The notes: generated by a model from the sequence alone, not told the origin. A stretch of 64,000 bases of DNA from Umbilicaria muhlenbergii (GCA_000611775.1 KK106986.1:2169362-2233361); one strand, 5' to 3'. Counted from the stretch's first letter, positions 1 through 11,423 are shown. Translations and numbers: made by a program.

Positions 1-780
1 GGGGTGGGGGGGGGGGGGCGGGGTGTGGGCGGGGAAGGAGTCGAGGGCGGAGTGTTCGGGGGTGGGGTAGCGGGCGAGGGTGTGGGGATGGGAGTGGGTG
101 GTGCGGTGGGCGGTGGTGGTGGTGTGCAGGGGTTTGATGGAGCCGGTGGGGTCGGCCACAGCAGGGCCGGAGGAGGAGGAGTAGGCGGAGGAAGAGGACG
201 AGGGGCGTTTGCGTTTGTGCATCGGGGCGAGGTTGGAGATGTCGATGAGTTTGGGGCGGCCGAGGGCGAGGATGGGGACGGCGATGGCGAGGGAGGGGGT
301 GCTGGATTTGATGGTGGCGAAGAGGTCGATGATGGAGTTTTCTTTGTCGCTTTCCGAGGTTTGGATGGAGAAGGTGCGGGATTTTTTGCGGGAGAGGGCG
401 GCGGCTTCTCCGTCGTCGTCTTCGTCGTCGTCGACTTCTTCGGCGTCGTCGGGGCTGCTGTGGGGCTCGTCTTCGGGGCTGGGGGAGGCTTCTTCTTCGC
501 TGGAGAGGTAGCGGTCGTGCAGGTCGGCTTTGGCGTACGGGTCGATGCGGAGGTTGCTCCGTGAGAGTTTGTCGGCCAGTTTGGCGGAGGGGAAGTCCAT
601 TTCTTTTTGCGGGTTCTCGTACCCGGCTTCTTCCACCATCCAGAGGCGCGAATTTCTGTTGGAGCTGCTACTCACGCTGTGCCAGCTGCTGGCACTGGAC
701 TTGGGGTGCAATTGCTGCTGGCGGCGATGAAGGAGCTTTTTAGCTGGGGGAGGATTGCCCGTGGGTTGGTATGCAATCAT
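1..780 (-). CDS. Conserved acidic low-complexity fungal protein, 3' end cut by window edge
   Basis: An open frame runs on the minus strand from an ATG at 780 to the left edge (260 codons, no stop seen). The N-terminus (MIAYQPTGNPPPAKKLLHRR) is followed by a Ser-rich stretch, a conserved-looking segment WMVEEAGYENPQKEMDF (about residues 48-64), an acidic Ser/Glu/Asp tract (about 88-120), then a more ordered segment SIIDLFATIKSSTPSLAIAV leading into GRPKLIDISNLAPMHKRKRP and a Ser/Thr/Pro-rich tail. The basic KRKRP motif could act in nuclear localisation, which is inference. I do not recognise a catalytic domain. Composition and codon use fit a real gene: the frame stays open through GC-rich DNA and gives sensible amino-acid blocks. 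The extreme G-run at positions 1-20 encodes poly-Pro and may also contain sequencing error. Function unknown; confidence in the frame is good, in any role none. Confidence 0.7.
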   Translation of the reverse strand, partial: MIAYQPTGNPPPAKKLLHRRQQQLHPKSSASSWHSVSSSSNRNSRLWMVEEAGYENPQKEMDFPSAKLADKLSRSNLRIDPYAKADLHDRYLSSEEEASPSPEDEPHSSPDDAEEVDDDEDDDGEAAALSRKKSRTFSIQTSESDKENSIIDLFATIKSSTPSLAIAVPILALGRPKLIDISNLAPMHKRKRPSSSSSAYSSSSGPAVADPTGSIKPLHTTTTAHRTTHSHPHTLARYPTPEHSALDSFPAHTPPPPPHP

Positions 781-3027
781 TGTCGCTCGAGTCAGAAGGG
801 GGATTGGTGGAATTGGTGGGATGCGGTGGTGTGGTGGAGAGGCCGAGACGGTCTTGACAGACCGGATCTGGATAGATGACGGCACACGGGTTGGACCCCA
901 ATCACCCGTTTGCAGGCACGAGGTCGTAACTAAGCCGCAAAGTCGACTGGATGCGGTATGGAGAGATTGAAGCTATGCAACAACAAGGCGGCAGAGGAAG
1001 AATCAGTTGGCCGCAGCAAGACGTTGGTGTGACAGACCCCGAGAGAAATTCAAGGCCTGGGTGGAGCTCCCCAGCCTTCTATATCTGTAGGCGCAAGGCA
1101 CGAGAGATGATGCCGCTTATGCCGGTCCGGCAGAAGCAGGTTCATTTGGCGACAAGCCTCTTTGGCTGCGACGAAGGCAACAGGCGGTTGAACGCTTGAG
1201 TCTGTGACCAGCGGCCCCGTTCGACATGTTGACGGTTACCGGTGTAACGGTGCAGGCGGCAGCGTCGTCATTGGTTGGAGCGCAGCGGTGCGTGACAGCA
1301 GCATAAAGTGCCTGCATGGTTCCTCCAACCGCTACGCCCCGCTGATTGGATGCATCCACGGAAATTGAGTTGGCTCCCCAATCCCGCTGTTGCCCGCTGT
1401 CGGCCGCTGTGGGCGACGATGCCCGTGCCTGCCCGGCAATCGCTGCTGTCCAGTCGTGCTGTCAAGTCATGCTGTCAAGTCGTGCCCCTCAGTCCTGTGC
1501 CTCTGCTGTGCCGCCGTTAGGCAGAGGCGAGAAAATCACCGGCTGGTCAGGCAAGGTACTAGCAAGGGACGAACAAGGTACTCGTGCTGTAGTGGCTGCC
1601 ACTGTGCAACTGCAGGCACGTTGTGACGCCTCCTCAGGCCACTCTGGATCATCCGGCTGGATCAGACGGGCACGATCCTGGAGTGTGACAGGGACAGCGG
1701 CACCAACGTGGCAGGTGAAGACGCACCGATGATCGCCAAGGCATGAAACGGATGCGGCACGCATGCCTGCCTGCGAGCGAGCAGTGTTCGTTTTCCTCGA
1801 CGTTTCATTGCAAGAGGTTGGTCCGCGAATGAGGCTAAAACACTTCCCACACTTGGTTCGCCATTCTTGCGATAACCTTGAATCTTCTCCCAGCTGCAGT
1901 AGCATGCTGTTCCAGTTGACGGGGAGTATCGCAGTAAGTATCGCAAGACTCAACCGTTGCAGCCGTTGGGATTTCGTCTGCGCTTCAACGCCCTGTATTC
2001 GTTTGTCACTTGTTCCTTGCTACTTGTTTTTCTTTTCTCTCGAGAAGACGATGAGAATCACAGTTATCGCCACTGGTTCGTGTGAATCTCTCTTCCACCT
2101 GAACGAGCTGCAGTAGTTCACCAAACGCGGAGAATACCCAGATCAAAGACAGCTGCGCTCGTCTCCGACTTCCGGACCTGCTACTGTCGTGCTACTTTTT
2201 TTTGCAAGTGAAGAGCGGTCAAAGAACCAGTGACGAGGCATGAGCTCAGGCGTTCGCGTACCTGATACGCTCTCCTGCATGCTCTGCTGCATGTCCGAAA
2301 GTGCATTCTGCACCGTCGCCAGTAGGCCGGAGGCACCTCAAACACTATGGAAAGGTACAGCCTCTTGGCCTCTTTGTCTCTTTGCCTCTTTGCCTCTTTG
2401 CCTCTTTGCCTCATGAGAATAGAGTGCTCCGACATCAATGGCGGGGTAACGGGACTCCCTCTGCCGGCCTTGGATGTTAGCTGCTCTACCGAGGACTCCT
2501 CGTATAAGACCGAGGCATCTCCGTCCCTGCGGCATAGCCCTGACCGTGTGGCATACATCCAGTTCTTGCTAAAGTCATCCACACAGCTGCCGTGTGACGG
2601 AGTAGTGCGCATTGTTGGTACCTTGCCTACACGTCTCACTCCAGCAAAGATTATGTCTGCAAGCTATGAATATAATAGTACATGTGTGCTGGGAATGCAG
2701 CGTCCGCGCCTCCATCCATTGACTTTTCCTCGCGCTTCCCTTCATGCAACATTACTGAGATACATGGTGCGATAGGTCATACAAAAATCCCTGTACAGTA
2801 TCGGAAGAAGATGGTAGAATGGAAGAATGCATGGTTTGCCTGGCCGAAGACACTCTGTGATGTTTCTCCCGAGAAGGTTATACGGGCTCGGGCCTTTGTC
2901 GCAAATGTTGTGACATACCCGTGAACTATGTCAATGCCGTGTCAATTGCTTCCGGTTGAAGTTCGTTGGCTATGCGCTTCGTGCCGAAAACACAGGCCAT
3001 CGCAGTAGGCCGTGCAGGACGCGATGC
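781..3027. other. Intergenic region, no supported gene
   Basis: This 2.2-kb stretch lies between the 5' end of the acidic-protein gene and the 3' end of the elongase gene. Several open frames up to about 150 codons exist on both strands, but they lack splice-linked continuity, recognisable motifs and coding-like composition. It holds two short tandem repeats: an 8-bp CCTCTTTG array (2369-2412) and CTGTCAAGTCGTG-like repeats around 1446-1487. The 780-1000 part is the likely promoter of the minus-strand gene on the left. Confidence 0.5.
2369..2412. repeat. 8-bp tandem repeat (CCTCTTTG)n
   Basis: About five and a half copies of an 8-bp unit, one copy with a T for C. A simple intergenic minisatellite. 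Confidence 0.9.
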
Positions 3028-4230
3028 CTATGCTTTCCGCGACCTCGTGATTGGCCCATTCGAGCTGCGTCCAGATGCGTTGGCGTCCCCATTAGCCAAC
3101 AGATGGCCATTAGCATGGTCGGCTCCGCCAACCGTAGGGACCTCGAGATTCTTCATGTCAACAACAGCCTTCTTCGCAGTGTTCCTCCTGGGCCTGCCCT
3201 TTTGACCGGACTTCTTGTACGTCGCGAAGTAAAAAGAGATGAAGAGGAGGAGGTAGGAGCTGAGGATCGCCATGCCAGCGAATGCCGCAAATTCCTCGCC
3301 GGCGCATTTACCGTAGTTTGGCATGTAAGGAAAGTAGGTGGAAGTGAAATAGGTATAGGACGCGAAGTAGACGAATCCTAAGATTAATCATTAGGAAACG
3401 AGATGAAAGGAGGCAGCCCGCTCGACATACCAAGGTCAATCACGAATTGAGCTATTTGTAGACGAGTGATCCACTCTTTCCACCAAATTCGGATACCCCG
3501 CGCACTTTGGAAGTAATACCAATACATGATCACGTGCACGAGCAGGTTGAGGGTTATTGGCACCCACGAGACCGAGGTAAGTCCTATTAGCTGTGTGTAG
3601 CAGAGCAATGCCGTAGCTCCATGATGATAGGTGTGCAAGAAGGCTAGAGGAGGTCAGCGGACCCAATTTCAATGGCGGAGTAATGTTGCTCACTCAGAGG
3701 TTTCTTCTTCAGTACAAGGAAGACGGTGTCAATAAGCTCAACGTATTTGGTGATGTAGTTCAGCTGCTCACTGTTAGCTTCCTCGCACTATCATTATCGT
3801 TCAATGCACGCACGTAATACAGAGTGACCAAGGGTCGTGTCCAGCCTCCCCGGTGGTCACAGATGGCATAGAAAACGCCATTCCTCCATACTGTCGGCAC
3901 CAATTGCTCGATGAATAATGCCAAGAGGCCTCCACTTATGATGGTCAAGTATAGATTGTGTATCATGAATAGGGCGTTGAGCTTGTATGCCGGTCTCTTC
4001 CTCATTATTTCCCGGCCTCCCAATATTATAATATAGTAGGCTGTCAACACGGTCGCAGTCTCCTTGAACGTCGACATAGGCGTCTTTCCCGGTACGAAGT
4101 TGAAATCCTGAGGGGCGTATCCCCGAACGGAAGAATACAGCTTGTCGAAAATCGGCCATAGCTCGACGCCGAAAGGTCGATCCACGGAAGGAATGGGAAA
4201 GGGAACGGACTTTAGTGCGTCGGACGACAT
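3028..4230 (-). CDS. Fatty acid elongase, ELO family (ELO2/ELO3-like)
   Basis: Four exons on the minus strand: 4230-3814, 3763-3694, 3643-3431 and 3377-3028, joined by GT..AG introns that keep frame (349 aa, close to the usual yeast ELO length of about 345). Known role of the family: the 3-ketoacyl-CoA synthase step of very-long-chain fatty acid elongation in the ER membrane, feeding sphingolipid synthesis. What is seen: a hydrophobic multi-spanning protein; the ELO blocks [19 protein letters not shown] and [16 protein letters not shown], the latter containing the diagnostic HxxHH box (HTYHH); then [11 protein letters not shown] and a long C-terminal hydrophobic exon with a basic, Ser-rich tail (ends RSRKA). 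Intron 2 splits the ACC codon just before the His box. The start at 4230 is the first ATG of the conserved exon. Paralogue identity (ELO2 or ELO3) is not decidable here. It shares a 720-bp divergent upstream region with the COX6 gene. Confidence 0.93.
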
Positions 4231-4950
4231 CGTGGACTATGTTCGCCCAAGGTGGTAATAGCCAGCTGAGCGCTCTAGTTTCCGGCTGTGTTGCAATGGA
4301 TCGCGGGGAGACGTTTTGGTAGTGTCGGGAAATGTGTCTAGATTTCTGGGAAAGGAAGAGTTGTAGAAGAGGGCGCAAAAGCAATGCGCAAAAGAGTGAC
4401 AGAGAAGAAGAGGATGTCTATGATACAAGTGGTCTTTCTTTACCCAAATGGCGGAGTTGTTGCAGGCATGCTTGAAAGGAGTGGTGAAGAAGTTTAGGGG
4501 GAGATAGCCGGCATCAGAAGCCTAAGCCTCAGCCTCAGCCCTTCAGCTCAGCCTGTGGTTTTCCGAACCATCTCGGTAATTTCGGCGTGCCTAGCCCTGC
4601 GTAAGATTTGCCAATCGTGCCAATCAATTACGAATGCATCTTGCACGGAGATATCTCCAGCTACGAGTATCCTGTACAACATCTGCTGGCATGCAATAAG
4701 CAAGCAAACACTCCGTGCGAACAACAATCACTTGGAAGTGTAGAGATAACCGGGAGCGATACACAGGCACACCTATACCTGTACCTTAATCTATCCAAAT
4801 GACGTGTGGAGAATAAGGTAAGGATTGTTTTCAGTTAGTGCGGATGAGTCAGCAATTCATCAGAGAATCCACCAACCGCTCCTGACGCTTGAAGACGAAA
4901 GAGTACCTAGGCAATCCAGCTACTTGCAGCTCTCACCACATCAGCTCTCC
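4231..4950. promoter_or_regulatory. Divergent upstream region of ELO and COX6 genes
   Basis: 720 bp between two divergently oriented starts, so it should carry both promoters. It contains a short CCTCAG-rich direct repeat near 4520-4545. No specific operator is recognised. Confidence 0.5.
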
Positions 4951-5770
4951 ATGTCGTCTATAAATCTCCTTCGCCTCACTGCGCGAACTCGGTCCCCAAA
5001 GCTCTTCCGACCCCAGCAAGCTGTGCGACAATTGCCGGTGCGGACGGCAGCACCACCCGCGTCGGTTGGATGTAATTGCTTTAGCACCAGTGTGCGAAGG
5101 GCGGCGGACAAGGACGGGCAGGAGGCTGCTGATCATCACGAAGAGAGTTTCGAGGAATTCACTGCTAGGTATGGACACATTGGACGAAAGCCATTACTCA
5201 TAAGGAACTGGAGAAGCTTCAATTGAACCGCATCCCGGAACGTCTTACAGGTGATTCCAGGGGCAATTCGCTGACTCGGATCTGTGGGTTGCAGATATGA
5301 GAAGGAGTTCGACTCTGTCCAGGATGTTTTTGAACTACAGGTATGTGCCAGTTCGCAAGAACTCGACGCCAATCTATACTCGCGGCAGGCTAACGATTGT
5401 CCCCCAAACTGACAGCGCAACTTGAACAACGCCTTTGCCTACGATCTAGTCCCCTCGCCATCCGTCATCACAGCAGCTCTGAAAGCTGCCCGGAGAGTCA
5501 ATGACTACCCCACCGCAGTTCGGATCTTTGAGGGTATGTCCTTCTCTCATGCTCCAACATAGCCTCAATTCAGACACCATGTTCGAACCATGCCTAATAC
5601 TAACCTCTTCACCGCTTCCAGGAATCAAAGCCAAAGTCGAGAACAAAGCCCAATACGAAGAATACCTCGTGGACCTAAAGCCGCTAAGGGAAGAACTAGG
5701 AGTGAACCTGAAGGAAGACTTGTACCCGGACCCGCTGTACTCGGACTCGACGGAAGCGCAAGCTTCGTGA
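4951..5770 (+). CDS. COX6: Cytochrome c oxidase subunit VI (COX6 / Cox5a family)
   Basis: Four exons (4951-5168, 5295-5340, 5416-5533, 5622-5770) give 176 aa. The N-terminus (MSSINLLRLTARTRS) is rich in Arg, Ser and Ala with no acidic residues, typical of a mitochondrial presequence. The mature part carries the family signature: EEFTARYEKEFD across the first splice junction, then NNAFAYDLVPSPSVITAALK, AARRVNDYPTAVRIFEGIK and ELGVNLKEDLYP. The subunit is a nuclear-encoded, matrix-facing component of complex IV needed for its assembly. All junctions have GTATG donors and CAG acceptors and restore conserved residues (Arg at junction 1, Gly at junction 3). The ATG at 4951 was chosen over an in-frame upstream ATG at 4825, because the extension MFSVSADESAIHQ has no presequence character and would lie in the promoter. 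Very confident on family. Confidence 0.95.
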
Positions 5771-6708
5771 GGAACCCACGGGAACGAATGGAGAGGGGGA
5801 TGTGTGTCAATGGGTGTCAATGGGTGTCAAAATGGACATGGCGAAGTCTATTGTACCATCGATTGCCTCTTAAGGCGGGGCATAGCTGTGTCTTTAGGTC
5901 TTGCCGCGCCGTGCAATTGCAATCACATATTTGAAACAGCTTCCTTATCGAATAAGACGAGGCGTTGCGTCGTGCTTACTGTGACGAGGGGCACTGATCT
6001 CCACATGTGGCCCCGGGGCTGTTATAAATGCCCTGCCAAGAATCTCGTCCTCCCCTGGGGTTCCCCTGGTGGGAAAGGCATCTTTCATCTCCTGGGTGAA
6101 TACCTTTGTGTGCCGCTTTACACCGAAATCAATGGCACTGCGGCCTTCTTGTTTACAGCCAATGTGGCAATATCACGCTTCAAGCCACAGACTACCCTTT
6201 TTGCGCACTCGGGCTCTGCTTGAATATCGAAGCACTGAAGTAGCAGCAACTACTCCTGGGCACAGCCATGGTTCTTTTGTAGTCACATCGCGATTCACCG
6301 CATCCCGACAACGATCAATCATGCTCACAAACTAAGCTAATCAATGGCTTAGACCTCGACTCAAATTCATAGAGCCTTCCAGACGTCAGGTCAAAAGAAG
6401 TGGCAATTCCAAGTAAAGCGACCCAGGCGGCCCTCAGCAACAAAACCAACAACAGACAGCAATATCTGGACGTGCCATGACTGCGGGTCTCTGAGCTCGA
6501 CGACTTCTAGAAATCCACAGAGTTTGTATTCTCAAGGCCTTGAGTTGGTTAGGTTGAAGGTCCCCCTGTTGCAACGGTCATTTATCTGTACCCTACGCCT
6601 GCCTTCTAGGCTGGCGGCCCCAACTCCTCGGCCATATATGACTTTACATCAACGCACGAGTCAAGTATCTTACAGAATACAGTTACCACGCCTCCTCCGT
6701 TGCCCCCA
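5771..6708. other. Convergent intergenic region
   Basis: 938 bp between the 3' ends of COX6 and the GT15 gene. It holds 3' UTRs and a small direct repeat (GGGTGTCAAT units near 5803-5829). No gene seen; the open frames are short and featureless. Confidence 0.5.
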
Positions 6709-8077
6709 TCAGCCCATACCGACATACTTGAACCAAAGCGGTCGACAATCCTCCTTGTGCAACCATGCCTCGCCGTCCGTAAACCTACCTGTAACACAAT
6801 CCTTACACTTCGGAGAATTAGGACAGTTGAAGTATGGAATATGCTGGTATCCAATATCACGGAACCTATCCAGCACGTCCATATCAGTCCCGACCGCAAC
6901 CCCAACGTGAAAAGGGATGAAAAGAAAACAACTAACCAATGAATCTTACTCGCATCCTCGAACAACCCCAACGCAATCGAATGCACCGGCGCATCCCCCC
7001 ACCTCTCATAAAAGAACCCCCCCGCCCGGTCCAAATGGTCGAAATAATCCTCATACGCCCGGCTGCGCCAAAACTCCATATCCGCAATCTCAAAGTTGCT
7101 CCAAAAATGGCAGGTCGAGTACCCATTCGCCTTCCGATTATGCTCCGGCCTCTTCTCGCTATCCTTCAACCAACTCAACGCGCCATCGTCACGTACATAC
7201 TCCGGATGCTCAGCCATAAACTTCAGCGTCTCGGGCCAGAGCGTGGGGATCGATTCGGGGGAGTCGTACAGGTTGATGGTGAAGCCGTAGGTTTTGTTGT
7301 GGTCGGCCATGTAGCGGAAGACGTCGTAGTCGACGTCGCAGAAGAAGTGGACTTTGGGCTCGACGCGCCAGTAGTAGCGCGTGTGGGCGAGGGCGGGGTG
7401 TTTGTAGAAGAGGCCGCTGTTCCAGCGGCACATTTGGTGGTAGGAGGAGAGGTGGGCGTATTGGACTTTTTGCTCTTCGAGGATGTTGGCGGATTCTTCG
7501 AAGAGGTCGGGGTTGATCCAGGAGGGTATGGCCCAGTGTTCTTCGGGGATGGTCTCTGGAGAGGGTGGTTAAAAGTTCGGAGCTTAGTAGCGTCAGTTCA
7601 AAGAGCGGCGTACCGTAGTAGCATTTGGCTTTTGTGACTGCTTGTGTCTTTCTTTTGAACTCTTCGTCGAACGGTTCGTCGTTGAAAAAGGTCCAGGGGT
7701 AATTGAATTTGTGATTCCAAGTCCTTTCGAGGTCTAGCATTGACTGGACCATACCGTCCACCTCGTTATTCCGCACTAGAGACAATATTGTAGCGTTTAT
7801 TCGAGGGGAGTTGGGGTTGTCTGCAGCATAGTCGTCCGCGCGCCATAAGGGGCCTTCAGGCTCTCCGGTTTCTGCATACAATTAGCTTCGACTTTAGGGA
7901 TTGGCAAGCGCACATACCGTCTAGATTGGGATCTCTGTCGAAATTGGCATAACGATCATCTCCAGGAGCCTTAGGAGCGTCTAACGTTCGTGAAGGACTG
8001 AAAACCTGGAACATGAGATAGACAAACAGGAAAGTCGACAGAACGGCCAATGCCCGCAATGGCCTTGAGAGTACCAT
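6709..8077 (-). CDS. Alpha-1,2-mannosyltransferase, KRE2/MNT1 family (GT15)
   Basis: Four exons (8077-7918, 7871-7614, 7555-6937, 6865-6709), 397 aa. Family role: a Golgi type II membrane enzyme transferring mannose from GDP-mannose in an alpha-1,2 linkage onto O- and N-linked glycans of cell-wall and secreted proteins. Visible features: a short cytosolic N-terminus and one transmembrane segment (LAVLSTFLFVYLMFQVF, about residues 10-26), a stem with NINATILSLVRN-like sequence, then the catalytic domain with EHWAIPSWINPDLF, SYHQMCRWNSGLF, YWRVEPKVHFFCDVDYD (nucleotide-sugar and metal site region), SNFEIADMEFWRS, AYEDYFDHLDRAGGFFYERWGDAPVHS and the C-terminal cysteine cluster CPNSPKCKDC with CRPLWF. 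The last donor is a less common GTTAGT, but splicing there restores IHWFRDIGYQH. Which KRE2 or KTR paralogue is not resolved. It is divergent from the SNARE gene. Confidence 0.94.
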
Positions 8078-8415
8078 GGCCGGGAATCTATTGGAAGCAG
8101 AGCCTCATGGGGCAGTGAGGAGACACGAATGAACGGGGGACAACGTTGACATCAGTGGTTCTGTATCAGGCGCCTCGATACTGCGCGACGGTGTCAGAAC
8201 TATGTCTATGTTCAGGGCGTTGAGTATTTTCCTCTGAACTTGCCCCCCGGAATGCGCCAAGCCCCTTTCAGCCCTGAAGACAGAACAACAGGTAAGCTTT
8301 TTAGCGCCGCTTCTAGCTGGCCCGCCAGGTAGCCATCATCCCATCTCAAGCATTGCCGTTGCGATGAGACACTGCCGCTTGCACAGAAGGGGCAAGGATC
8401 TCAGTCTCGGTCAAG
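8078..8415. promoter_or_regulatory. Divergent upstream region of GT15 and SNARE genes
   Basis: 338 bp between the two start codons, too small for another gene; it presumably holds both promoters. No site can be named from sequence alone. Confidence 0.5.
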
Positions 8416-9237
8416 ATGATGTCCTCTACGAATGAAGACGACCCGTTCTTACAGGTCCAGGCGTAAGCTGCACCCCCGGGGAAGCCACGATCACATGCTA
8501 ATACTGCCATTCAGGGACGTACTTTCTACACTCAACACTACAAGACCTCTTTTCGCGTCATATCTCCGAATTCGGTCGCTAGCTTCATCACCTACATCCC
8601 ACGAACTGATCCAGGCGCGTAAAGAGCTTGAATCCACGCTCCAAGATCTGAGCAGTGACCTACAAGACCTAGTCGAAAGTGTCAAAGCCGTAGAAGGCGA
8701 CCCCTTCCGCTATGGGCTTGACATCGACGAAGTGGGACGTCGGCGGAGGCTGGTCGAAGAGGTGGGAGGCGAAGTCGAGGATATGCGGGAGGAACTTCAG
8801 AAGACTGTAGCGGACGCCCAAAGTCTCCCGCCTCCCTCAGCATTCGACACCGACTCTCCGGACGTAGACGATTATGGAGAGTTCGAGCAGCAAAGGCAGG
8901 TTGAGATCATGCATGAGCAAGATGAGGCTCTTGATGGGGTGTTCAAGACTGTGGGGAATTTACGGCAGCAGGCGGATGTTATGGGGAGAGAGCTGGAAGA
9001 GCAGAGGGAGATGCTCGAGGATGTGGATACCTTGGCGGACAAGGTGGGTGGGAAGCTGCAGAATGGCATTAAAAGGGTGGGATATGTCATCAAGAAGAAT
9101 GAAGGTTGGTCTATCACTATGAGGTCCAATCATTTTAGTCCAAACACTAACATCTTATAGACACCGTGTCGAGTTGCTGTATAGCAATACTGATTTTCGT
9201 GCTCATACTCCTTCTGATCCTCGTCATCGTGATCTAA
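8416..9237 (+). CDS. Tlg1/syntaxin-6-type Qc-SNARE
   Basis: Three exons (8416-8462, 8515-9104, 9161-9237), 237 aa. The family is a tail-anchored t-SNARE of the trans-Golgi/endosome system. The N-terminal half (ELIQARKELESTLQDLSSDLQDLVESVKAVEGD) matches the syntaxin-6 N-terminal helical domain. The SNARE motif (about residues 156-211) runs from DEALDGVFKTVGNLRQQADVMG through ELEEQREMLEDVD to NGIKRVGYVIKK, with the zero-layer Gln in EEQ. The short last exon encodes only the membrane anchor, preceded by SSCC, a Cys pair next to the membrane of the kind palmitoylated in Tlg1 (family knowledge; modification here is inferred). Two adjacent ATGs (8416, 8419) could both start the protein. Intron 1 has a good branch-like GCTAAT. 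Downstream neighbour is the YjbQ-family gene in the same direction. Confidence 0.9.
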
Positions 9238-10222
9238 GGATGAAAGGAAAGACTCGATTCTGCTCTCAATAGAGCCTGCTCACGGCAGCTTTGCGACTAC
9301 AATGGCGGAGCCTTGTCCCAATCACTCAATTGCCCGATCAGGGACTGTTTGGCTTGACTTGCAATACTCTACAATACTTCTTAGTCGCGCAGATGGTTAG
9401 TACCATCACCTCAACGAAAACTCCCAGCACAGCGGCCACAGCGAGATGGCTCTCCCAGTCCGGTGCACTTGGGGACCGATCATTTGCCGGCGGGCTACTC
9501 CGCCCATCTATCGACGCTCAGGCTAGCGAAGTCACAAGTACAGGACGCAAATCCAGCGGCGCGACCCCAGAAAGGGATATGCCGGTGCTACGACCAAGCA
9601 TGACAAGGTCCATGCGCTATACATTTCGGACTCTGTCAGTGGAGGTCAGAGCCTTACTTCGACGCATGACAGACATGATAATGGGATTGCACCCCCATTG
9701 AATGGCAGCGTCAGCATCTATTGCAATGCTATCGACTTGGCCTGAATTCCTTGCAGCTGGCTCGCTGGGACCAGTTTTTGGGGCTCATCGGCGGGAGGAG
9801 GCGCCGTTTCTCCTTCCCTGGGAGCTCGAGGATTTGAAGACTCTCCCGATAGCTACTTTCGATACTATAGTGTCGTCTTCAACACAATGACACAAATACC
9901 CTGGCTTTATAAACTGCGTTCATCGATAGCCTTCGATTTCGTTGCTATGTTGCGACTGTCGCCAACCGTACCCCTCGCCTATGACGTCGCCTTCTCCAAA
10001 TCAATTCCATCTCCAAACCTTCGCATGCCTTTCTCAACCTCATTAACCTCAACCTTGCTATTTCTCTCCCTCTTTATCCTCGCCTTCTTTCCCAGCTTGT
10101 TCACCTATCTCCTCTACCTCCCCCTCCGCCCCTTCATCACCCGTGAAACTGCAACAACCGCCTACCAGACCAAAACACCACTAAATCCCTGCCTTTGCGC
10201 ACCCACCCAAACTTGCGCCAAC
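9238..10222. other. Intergenic region, SNARE gene to YjbQ-family gene
   Basis: Nearly 1 kb with no convincing separate gene. A 137-codon frame at 9291-9701 has no motif. From about 9887 the frame of the next gene is open without interruption and includes a hydrophobic stretch (see that gene and the finding). Confidence 0.45.
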
Positions 10223-10885
10223 ATGTCCTGGTTCCAGAAATCCCTCACGCTGCCATCCAAATCCCGCGGCTCCTACCTCGTCACTTCGCACATCGAATCC
10301 TCGCTACCAGAAATAAAACAGTATAAAGTTGGGCTGCTCAATCTCTTTGTTCAGCACACGAGTTGCGCACTCAGTCTAAATGAGAACTGGGATGAGGATG
10401 TTAGGGCGGATATGAGTGATGCGCTGGATAAGATTGTGCCGGAGGATACGAGTGGGAAGGGGCTTTATAGACATTCGGCTGAAGGTATGTTCGATGTTGA
10501 CGCTCTGAGTATGCTGGGACACAAAGGCTGATTGGGAGGAGGCGCGGACGATATGCCGGTATGACGTCCACTTCCCTGTTATGTTTCCTAAAGTCGGAGA
10601 GCCTAGTCCAACTAGGCTTTAGGTAGATGGGGCAAGATTTGGTTAACTGACTCCGGGGGTTCGATGGCAGGCTCACATCAAATCCGCGCTCATCGGCGCA
10701 AGCGTGACGATCCCAATAAAAGACGGTCGATTGGCTACGGGAACCTGGCAGGTTTGTTTGCCATCAATCTGCGGCCGTACCATGACCTCGGACTAAGCAT
10801 TCGTTAGGGGATTTGGTATCTGGAGTTTAGGGAGAGTAGGCATACGCGGAAGGTGGTGGCGACGATTCAGGGGGAGAAGATGTGA
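10223..10885 (+). CDS. YjbQ/UPF0047 family protein
   Basis: Four exons (10223-10484, 10542-10558, 10671-10751, 10808-10885), 145 aa, the normal length for this widespread single-domain family (some bacterial members are described as secondary thiamine-phosphate synthases; the fungal role is unclear). Conserved features: [46 protein letters not shown], the Gly-rich strand [18 protein letters not shown] and the terminal [14 protein letters not shown]. Exon 2 is a 17-nt micro-exon coding only for the ADDMP part; it is needed to join AEG to MPAHIK and has a GT donor and AG acceptor. The ATG at 10223 matches the family start. The same frame continues upstream to an ATG at 9887 and would add 112 residues with a strong hydrophobic segment, so a longer isoform cannot be excluded. 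Confidence 0.88.
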
Positions 10886-11423
10886 GTGGAAGCTGGGGCT
10901 TAGAGGAGATAAACAGGTGGGGTTGAAAGCATGCCCTGTGAATCAGACTGCAAGCATCAGGGGCTCTTCTGCTCCAATCATCTAGAACGAGGATGGGCTG
11001 CTGGCATGTCCTGATGCAAGCTCTACCAAATGCTCTAACAGGCAAATATATCCATGGCAATGTGATGAGGGGAATCAACAATTCGGACACAGGCTCACGC
11101 TGAATTGCCTTGGCTTAGATATTCTACTGTTCACAGCCGCAAAGGTCCACGGCGGACTCGATGCTTGGATGCCGTCTAAAACAAAGTATCGGCCTTACCA
11201 TTGTAGGCTTAGTCTCCGTTAGTGCCTGTTGAGTAATCGATAACTTTTACCGGAGCAGCCCTACAAGATATAATTGTGGTTTGCCCTGACTTACATGTAA
11301 TCTCTGGATTGATGCCCTAATCCGGATCCCTTTATCTGAGTCTCGATGGCAATGCGTAACGCTTGATGCTTAGTGTCTTCTTCAGTCTATTTAGTTTCTC
11401 AGAACCCTTGTTGTCGAAAAAGG
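10886..11423. promoter_or_regulatory. Upstream region of ADE6
   Basis: 538 bp between the YjbQ-family stop and the ADE6 start. No gene seen. The open frame of ADE6 extends 17 codons upstream of the ATG but begins at a GTG, not used in fungi. Confidence 0.45.

Noticed and set aside
1117-1953. Overlapping frames of 80-154 codons on both strands between 1.1 and 2.0 kb
   Set aside because: No motif, no family resemblance, no linked exons and ordinary intergenic composition.
6939-7637. 232-codon plus-strand frame with Val/Gly/Glu-rich sequence
   Set aside because: It is the antisense shadow of the conserved GT15 mannosyltransferase exon.
11373-11423. Upstream extension of ADE6 by 17 codons
   Set aside because: It begins with GTG and has no ATG; fungal family members start at the equivalent of 11424.
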